From NCBI GenBank assembly GCA_016938795.1, contig JAFGTZ010000228.1:1-9745 (forward strand): a stretch of DNA of 9,745 bases, read 5' to 3'. Position 1 is the first letter of the stretch. The number at the start of each line of letters is the position of its first letter. This DNA is from Chromatiaceae bacterium (GTDB lineage: Bacteria; Pseudomonadota; Gammaproteobacteria; Chromatiales; Chromatiaceae). Positions 6,523 to 9,745 of this stretch are shown piece after piece. The notes beneath the pieces were generated by a model. It did no database searches and was not told where the DNA came from. It saw only the letters and a program-made list of their open reading frames with translations. The position numbers were made by a program, and so were the translations under genes.

Positions 6523-7001
6523 TGGGTGCGCGCCTCGCTCTCGCTGGCTTCAGCCTCGGCCCGCGCCTGCTGCTGACGCTGGGCATAGAGCAGATCGAAA
6601 TTCACATGCTGCAAGACGAGCTGCGGGAAGCTGCCCTTGACCACCAGATCGGTGACCGCCTCGCGCGCGTAGGGGAAGAGAATGCTCGGGCAATAGGCGC
6701 CGAGCATGGGGCCGAGTTCGGCCTCGGGGAAGCCCTGAACGTGGAAGATGCCGGCTTGCTCCAGCTCGACGAGGAAGGCGGTGCGCTCGCCCACCTTGAC
6801 CGTGACGGTCAGCGCCAGCACCACCTCGAAGTTCGGGCCTTCGAGACGGTTAACGCGGGTGTTGAGGTTCAGCTCATGCTGCGGCTTCCACTCGCCGCGG
6901 AAGACCTCGGGCGCATTGGGCGATTCGAAGGAAAGATCCTTCAGATAGATGCGCTGGACGGCGAACTGGCGTTCAGGGTTCTGAGAGACGTCTTCGGCCA
7001 T
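6519..7001 (-). CDS. secB: Protein-export chaperone SecB
   Basis: Cytosolic tetrameric chaperone that keeps precursor proteins unfolded and hands them to SecA at the translocon. The 160 residues match the family (E. coli 155). Conserved stretches are YLKDLSFESPNAP (19-31), the beta-sheet region HELNLNTRV (42-50), GIFHVQGF (84-91), LGAYCPSILFPYARE (100-114) and GSFPQLVLQHVNFDLLY (123-139). A flexible acidic, Ala-rich tail follows. The ATG at 7001-6999 has AGAAGG nine bases upstream. It lies 65 bases after the rhodanese gene; in E. coli grxC occupies that gap, but here there is no room for it. Its stop overlaps the gpsA TTG start. Confidence 0.97.
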   Translation of the reverse strand: MAEDVSQNPERQFAVQRIYLKDLSFESPNAPEVFRGEWKPQHELNLNTRVNRLEGPNFEVVLALTVTVKVGERTAFLVELEQAGIFHVQGFPEAELGPMLGAYCPSILFPYAREAVTDLVVKGSFPQLVLQHVNFDLLYAQRQQQARAEAEASESEARTH

Positions 7002-7066
7002 GAGACTGTATCCTTCTAAAAATCAGACAGAGTGGGTGTCGTCGAGAGGTCCGGGCGGGAAGGGCC

Positions 7067-7501
7067 TCAGCGTTTGGATTTGGCGCGACTCAGGGGCAGA
7101 TTTGCCGCCTGCCAGGCAAGGACGCCGCCACGCAGATTATAAACCTCGTCAAAGCCTTCCTTGCGCAGGATGGCGCAGGCCGCGAGCGACTGCGAGCCCG
7201 AACGACAACTGACGATGAGCGGCTTGTCCTTGTAGCGGCTGAGTACGGCGAGCTGGTTGCGAAAGCCGTTCATGGGAATATTCTGGGCGTTGAGGATATG
7301 GCCCTTGGCGAAATCGGCCGCGGGTCGCACATCGACCACCGCCGCCTCGCGCCGGTTGATCATCTCGGTGGCCTCCAGCGGCCCGATGCTGCCTTTCTCG
7401 CCAAGGATGAGGTTATGGATCAAGAGGGCGAGAATGACGACCAGCGCCAGGAACAGAATCCAGTGGTTGCCCACGAACTCAAGGAGTTGAGCTAGCGACA
7501 T
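7067..7501 (-). CDS. yibN: Membrane-anchored rhodanese-like protein (YibN-type)
   Basis: 144-residue single-domain rhodanese with an N-terminal membrane anchor. Residues 14-33 (WILFLALVVILALLIHNLIL) form one transmembrane helix, and the rhodanese fold spans about 40-137. It shows VVDVRPAADFAKGHILNAQN (55-74), the active-site loop CRSGSQS with Cys99, and VYNLRGGVLAWQAANLPL (120-137). Rhodaneses carry persulfide sulfur on this Cys; E. coli YibN, encoded at the same position before secB, lacks a canonical loop as I recall it. The domain is probably cytoplasmic, by analogy with YibN. The start at 7501 is chosen because the helix begins soon after it; the open frame extends to 7648 but codes for an Arg/Pro-rich stretch unlike the family and covers a likely promoter. 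Ribosome binding is weak (AAGAGA, 12 bases away). First gene of the yibN-secB-gpsA operon. Confidence 0.9.
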   Translation of the reverse strand: MSLAQLLEFVGNHWILFLALVVILALLIHNLILGEKGSIGPLEATEMINRREAAVVDVRPAADFAKGHILNAQNIPMNGFRNQLAVLSRYKDKPLIVSCRSGSQSLAACAILRKEGFDEVYNLRGGVLAWQAANLPLSRAKSKR

Positions 7502-7600
7502 GGGAATGCGGTCTCTTAAGGGTTTGGCGGGGCCTTGGCTGTGAGGGCGCGCACGCCTGTGCGCCTTGCAAAACGGCTGGCCACCTGTACAAAGCGCCGA

Positions 7601-7629
7601 AGTATAAGGATCGGGCGCGCGGGCGTCAT
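7601..7629 (-). promoter_or_regulatory. Candidate sigma-70 promoter for yibN-secB-gpsA
   Basis: On the minus strand ATGACG (complement of 7624-7629) and TATACT (complement of 7601-7606) are separated by exactly 17 bases, matching the consensus boxes at 4 and 5 of 6 positions. It sits in the 147-base gap after the ArsR gene and would give a leader of about 90 bases. This suggests the operon has its own promoter in addition to any read-through from the ArsR gene. Confidence 0.5.
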
Positions 7630-7648
7630 CCCGCCAAGCGCCTTGCAT

Positions 7649-8026
7649 TCAGTGTCCGTGCTGACAGAATACCTCGCGCATCATGCCGATCAGGCGCAGG
7701 GTGCGCCCATCGCTGACGCGATAGTAGACACGGTTGGCATCCTTGCGCGCGGCCAGGATGCCCTTGTCGCGCAGAATGGCCAGATGCTGCGAGATGTTGC
7801 TCTGCGAAGTGCCGACCTGTTCGACGATGTCCTGCACGCTGACCTCGCGCGCACCGAGCGTGCAGAGAATCTTTAGGCGCAGCGGATGCGACATGGCCTT
7901 GAGCGAACGCGAGGCGCGTTCGATATCCTCGTCATTGGCGAAGAGATCAAGATCGCTCGCGTCACTCGATTCGGCGGCATTGAGAACAGGATAGGGCGAG
8001 GATGAAGAGGGCAGGGTGCTCACCAT
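7649..8026 (-). CDS. ArsR-family repressor with SqrR/BigR-like cysteine pair
   Basis: 125-residue winged-helix repressor of the ArsR/SmtB family. Residues 1-32 are a Ser/Asp-rich, probably disordered tail. The core runs from about 36 to 121: KAMSHPLRLKILCTLGAREV (43-62), the recognition helix TSQSNISQHLAILRDKGI (73-90) and the wing ARKDANRVYYRVSD (93-106). The ELCVCDL metal site of classical ArsR is absent (here REVSVQDI). The only two cysteines, Cys55 in helix 2 and Cys121 in the last helix (EVFCQHGH), are 66 residues apart, as in the persulfide sensors SqrR (41/107) and BigR (42/108). I therefore infer a persulfide- or thiol-responsive switch. The ATG at 8026 is the first possible start after an in-frame stop. 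It is divergent from envC across 33 bases and lies upstream of the rhodanese gene. Confidence 0.92.
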   Translation of the reverse strand: MVSTLPSSSSPYPVLNAAESSDASDLDLFANDEDIERASRSLKAMSHPLRLKILCTLGAREVSVQDIVEQVGTSQSNISQHLAILRDKGILAARKDANRVYYRVSDGRTLRLIGMMREVFCQHGH

Positions 8027-8046
8027 CGGCAGCGGATTAACGGGTT

Positions 8047-8058
8047 ATTTGAGCAAAT
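8047..8058. promoter_or_regulatory. Candidate operator palindrome between the arsR-type gene and envC
   Basis: ATTTG-AG-CAAAT is a perfect inverted repeat of two 5-base arms. It lies in the 33-base gap between the divergent start codons of the repressor gene and envC, overlapped on its right by ATCATGAT (8057-8064). ArsR-family repressors usually bind AT-rich palindromes near their own promoter, so this is the best autoregulatory site visible. The arms are short and no promoter boxes are convincing. Confidence 0.35.
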
Positions 8059-8059
8059 C

Positions 8060-9271
8060 ATGATATACGCTTTGCCGCTCGGGCGCGATGCGCGAATCAA
8101 GCGGGGATTTCCGTGTCTGCTCGGGTGCGCGGCGGCGCTACTCGCCCTCCAGAACGTCGCGGCGATCGAGACGCCCATCGAGAACCACGAGCGCGATCTC
8201 GGGCTCATCGAGCAGCGCATCGAGACGCTGGGCTCCGAGCTTGGCATCCAGCACGAAGAACGCCGCGCGCTAGTCGCCGAACTGGAACAGCGCGAGCGCG
8301 AGGTGGCCGAGCGCGCCCTGGCCGAGCGCGAACTTGAGCGTCGCCACGCCGAGCAGCGTCGGCTGGGCGAGGCGCTCGCCGAGCGTCAGCGCGCGCGCGA
8401 GGCGGAACTCGCGCGCGCGCTTAAACATCTGAGCGAGCTGGTGCGTCAGGCCTATGTGCTGGGCGGGCGCAGCGACCGGCTGCGCGCCCTGCTCGATCAG
8501 GACGACCCGGCGCGCATCAGTCGGCTGCTCTCCTATTTTGCCTATCTCAATCGCGAACGCCTCAGCCACATCGAGACCGTGCGCACGGGCGCGGCCCAGC
8601 TCGCCCGATTGCGCGAAGAGGCCGAGGCCAGTACCCGCGAGCTGGCCCGGCTGGCCGCCGAGGCCGGCGCCGCACGCGCCGCGCTCGAAGCCGCCCGCAG
8701 CGAGCGCGCCCAGGCGCTGGCCGCGCTAGAGGTCGATATCGCCACTCATGCCGAGGACCTGCACAAGCTGGAGACCGATGCCGAGGCCTTACGCCAACTC
8801 GTCGAACAGTTGCGCCGACGCGCCGAGATCAGCGTCGAGCTGGACATCCGGCGCGAATCCTTCGCCGCGCGGCGTGGGCGTCTCGCCTGGCCGCTGCTGG
8901 AGAGACGCATTCTCGCCGCCTTCGGCAGCCGCAAGGGCGGCGGCGAGTTGCACTGGGACGGGGTGCTGCTGGCCGCGCGCGAAGGCGAGGAGGTGCGCGC
9001 GGTGCATGACGGTCGCGTCGTCTATGCCGACTGGTTGCGCGGCTTTGGGCTGCTGCTGGTGCTCGACCACGGCGACGGCTATCTCTCGCTCTACGGGCAT
9101 AACGAAGCGCTTACCCGCGAGATCGGCGAATGGGTAGGCGCCGGCGAGGTCATCGCGCTCGGCGGTCGCAGCGGCGGGCAAAGTCGCCCCGTGCTCTATT
9201 TCGCCATCCGCCGCGACGGCAAACCGCAAGATCCCGTGCTCTGGTGCCAGGGTCGAGGCGGAGCGGCCTAG
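8060..9271 (+). CDS. envC: Murein hydrolase activator EnvC
   Basis: Periplasmic protein that, recruited to the septum by FtsEX, activates N-acetylmuramoyl-L-alanine amidases to split daughter-cell walls. The 403 residues (E. coli EnvC about 419) contain an N-terminal signal peptide with hydrophobic stretch CLLGCAAALLALQNVAA (19-35) and likely cleavage after A35. A long charged coiled coil follows (about 40-255), then a C-terminal LytM/M23-like domain (about 276-397). The LytM domain is degenerate as in EnvC: a metal-binding HxxxD is not formed at GGELHWDGVLLAA (294-306), and the usual HxH appears as VLYFAIR (378-384), so it should activate rather than cut. LYGHN (344-348) and SGGQSRPVLYF fit the EnvC subgroup. 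The start at 8060 is the only ATG before the signal sequence. It precedes the S41 protease gene on the same strand, a common gammaproteobacterial pairing; gpmI, usual just upstream, is missing here. Confidence 0.93.
   Translation: MIYALPLGRDARIKRGFPCLLGCAAALLALQNVAAIETPIENHERDLGLIEQRIETLGSELGIQHEERRALVAELEQREREVAERALAERELERRHAEQRRLGEALAERQRAREAELARALKHLSELVRQAYVLGGRSDRLRALLDQDDPARISRLLSYFAYLNRERLSHIETVRTGAAQLARLREEAEASTRELARLAAEAGAARAALEAARSERAQALAALEVDIATHAEDLHKLETDAEALRQLVEQLRRRAEISVELDIRRESFAARRGRLAWPLLERRILAAFGSRKGGGELHWDGVLLAAREGEEVRAVHDGRVVYADWLRGFGLLLVLDHGDGYLSLYGHNEALTREIGEWVGAGEVIALGGRSGGQSRPVLYFAIRRDGKPQDPVLWCQGRGGAA
8388..8421. repeat. Perfect 14-bp inverted repeat inside envC
   Basis: AGCGCGCGCGCGAG (8388-8401) and CTCGCGCGCGCGCT (8408-8421) are exact reverse complements around the 6-base loop GCGGAA. 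The stem contains alternating CG tracts. It lies within the coiled-coil coding region (residues Q-R-A-R-E-A-E-L-A-R-A-L). In RNA this would be an unusually stable hairpin, and the CG alternation can favour Z-DNA. It may result from Arg/Ala-rich coding at high GC. Confidence 0.6.
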
Positions 9272-9321
9272 TCGAGCAGCGCGCACCAACTGACGCAGCG
9301 CGCCAAAACATGCGATCCTAA

Positions 9322-9357
9322 TGCGCAAGCGGGCCCGCGCCGCGCGGGTCTTGCGCA
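9322..9357. other. Large stem-loop between envC and ctpA
   Basis: TGCGCAAG (9322-9329) pairs with CTTGCGCA (9350-9357), and inside it CCCGCG (9334-9339) pairs with CGCGGG (9343-9348) around CCG, with an uneven bulge (four bases against one). It lies in the 117-base gap between envC and the protease gene. No T-run follows, so it is not a classical terminator; it could tune read-through or mRNA stability, or be a REP-like repeat. Confidence 0.5.
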
Positions 9358-9388
9358 CCGTCCCACCCAGCGAGATCTCAATCACGCC

Positions 9389-9745
9389 ATGAGCATCCAG
9401 CGACCCTCACCAATCCGTCCGCACACTATCCTATTGCTCGCTCTTGCCCTTGCCTGGGGTCAGGCCTGGAGTCAAGGCGCGGGCACCGAGGACGCCGTAC
9501 CCGAGGCGCCGGAACGCGCGTCCGAGGCGCTCCCGCTCGATGAGCTGCGCGCCTTTGCCGACATTCTCGAACGCATCAAGACCGATTATGTCGAGCCGGT
9601 CGATGACGCCGAACTCATCCGCAACGCCATTCGCGGCATGCTCGCCGGACTCGATCCACACTCGGCCTATCTCGACCCCGAGGACTACCGCGAGCTGCGC
9701 GTCGGGACCAGCGGCGAATTTGGCGGTCTCGGTATCGAGGTCGGC
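9389..9745 (+). CDS. ctpA: C-terminal processing peptidase (S41 family), N-terminal part
   Basis: First 119 residues of a carboxyl-terminal processing protease; the gene runs off the window. The start MSIQRPSPIRPHTILLLALA leads into a signal peptide (hydrophobic core about 13-28), so the protein is exported to the periplasm. After a Pro/Glu/Ala-rich linker comes LPLDELRAFADILERIKTDY (about 49-68), then VEPVDDAELIRNAIRGM and LAGLDPHSAYLDPEDY, the typical N-terminal region of gammaproteobacterial CtpA/Prc proteins, ending in GTSGEFGGLGIEVG at the beginning of the PDZ domain. The Ser/Lys catalytic region lies beyond the edge and cannot be checked. Ribosome binding is weak. It follows envC by 117 bases on the same strand; envC-type activators and S41 proteases are frequently paired, consistent with a joint role in cell-wall remodelling. 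Confidence 0.92.
   Translation, partial: MSIQRPSPIRPHTILLLALALAWGQAWSQGAGTEDAVPEAPERASEALPLDELRAFADILERIKTDYVEPVDDAELIRNAIRGMLAGLDPHSAYLDPEDYRELRVGTSGEFGGLGIEVG

Noticed and set aside
5317..7019. Plus-strand open frames of 333 and 234 codons opposite gpsA and secB
   Set aside because: Both lie almost wholly antisense to conserved gpsA and secB; the first also begins inside the REP-like element. No recognisable protein features.
7502..7648. 49-residue N-terminal extension of the rhodanese
   Set aside because: Arg/Pro-rich and unlike the family, overlaps a likely promoter, and the membrane helix begins directly after the ATG at 7501.
7904..7922. 8-bp inverted repeat with 3-base loop inside the ArsR gene
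   Set aside because: Short, within conserved coding sequence, and of a size expected now and then in GC-rich DNA.
8789..9385. 198-codon minus-strand open frame opposite the end of envC
   Set aside because: Antisense shadow of the conserved LytM domain and of the hairpin region; no motif or ribosome site.
1..9745. Search for CRISPR arrays, tRNA or rRNA genes, transposases, toxin-antitoxin or phage genes
   Set aside because: No evenly spaced direct repeats, no cloverleaf or rRNA-like stretch, and no matching protein motifs were seen; the window is mostly core genes.

Overview
This window (about 63% GC by eye, dense, every confident gene typical of a gammaproteobacterium) most likely comes from the chromosome of a purple sulfur bacterium or close relative (Chromatiales). 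That placement is inferred from protein character and gene order; no pigment or sulfur-oxidation gene is present to prove it.

Layout. (1) 1-263: non-coding leader with two small hairpins that share a TCCC loop, probably an interspersed repeat. (2) 264-4074, plus strand: the nitrogen two-component pair ntrB-ntrC with overlapping reading frames, then an unrecognised 130-residue protein with a GTG start, then a DUF429 (predicted RNase H-like fold) protein. (3) 4103-4658, minus strand: a 60-residue glycine-zipper lipoprotein and a 74-residue helical, histidine-containing small protein. The latter appears to be its own transcription unit, with a candidate promoter upstream and a clear intrinsic terminator downstream. 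(4) 4826-5314, plus strand: trmL, a tRNA wobble methyltransferase. It is separated from the convergent gpsA by a REP/BIME-like inverted-repeat element. (5) 5509-7501, minus strand: the operon yibN-like rhodanese / secB / gpsA, where secB stop and gpsA start overlap and gpsA uses TTG. (6) 7649-8026, minus strand: an ArsR-family repressor. (7) 8060-9745, plus strand: envC (degenerate LytM amidase activator) and the start of a ctpA-type S41 protease, cut by the window edge.

How the genes fit together. ntrBC senses and transmits nitrogen status; the two genes behind it may be co-transcribed. The minus-strand yibN-secB-gpsA cluster facing a plus-strand envC-ctpA cluster matches the E. coli yibN-grxC-secB-gpsA / gpmI-envC arrangement, but grxC and gpmI are absent here and an ArsR gene sits at the divergence point.

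Most notable observation. The ArsR protein lacks the classical metal-binding CxC motif but has two cysteines, C55 and C121, 66 residues apart. That matches, in position and spacing, the dithiol pair of SqrR/BigR-type persulfide sensors. It sits next to a membrane-anchored rhodanese, so a persulfide-responsive switch is a plausible, testable reading. I found no CRISPR array, tRNA, rRNA, transposase or phage gene, and no clearly new system. Other points worth checking are an NtrC-like site inside ntrB, a perfect 14-bp inverted repeat inside envC, and the two small unrecognised proteins.
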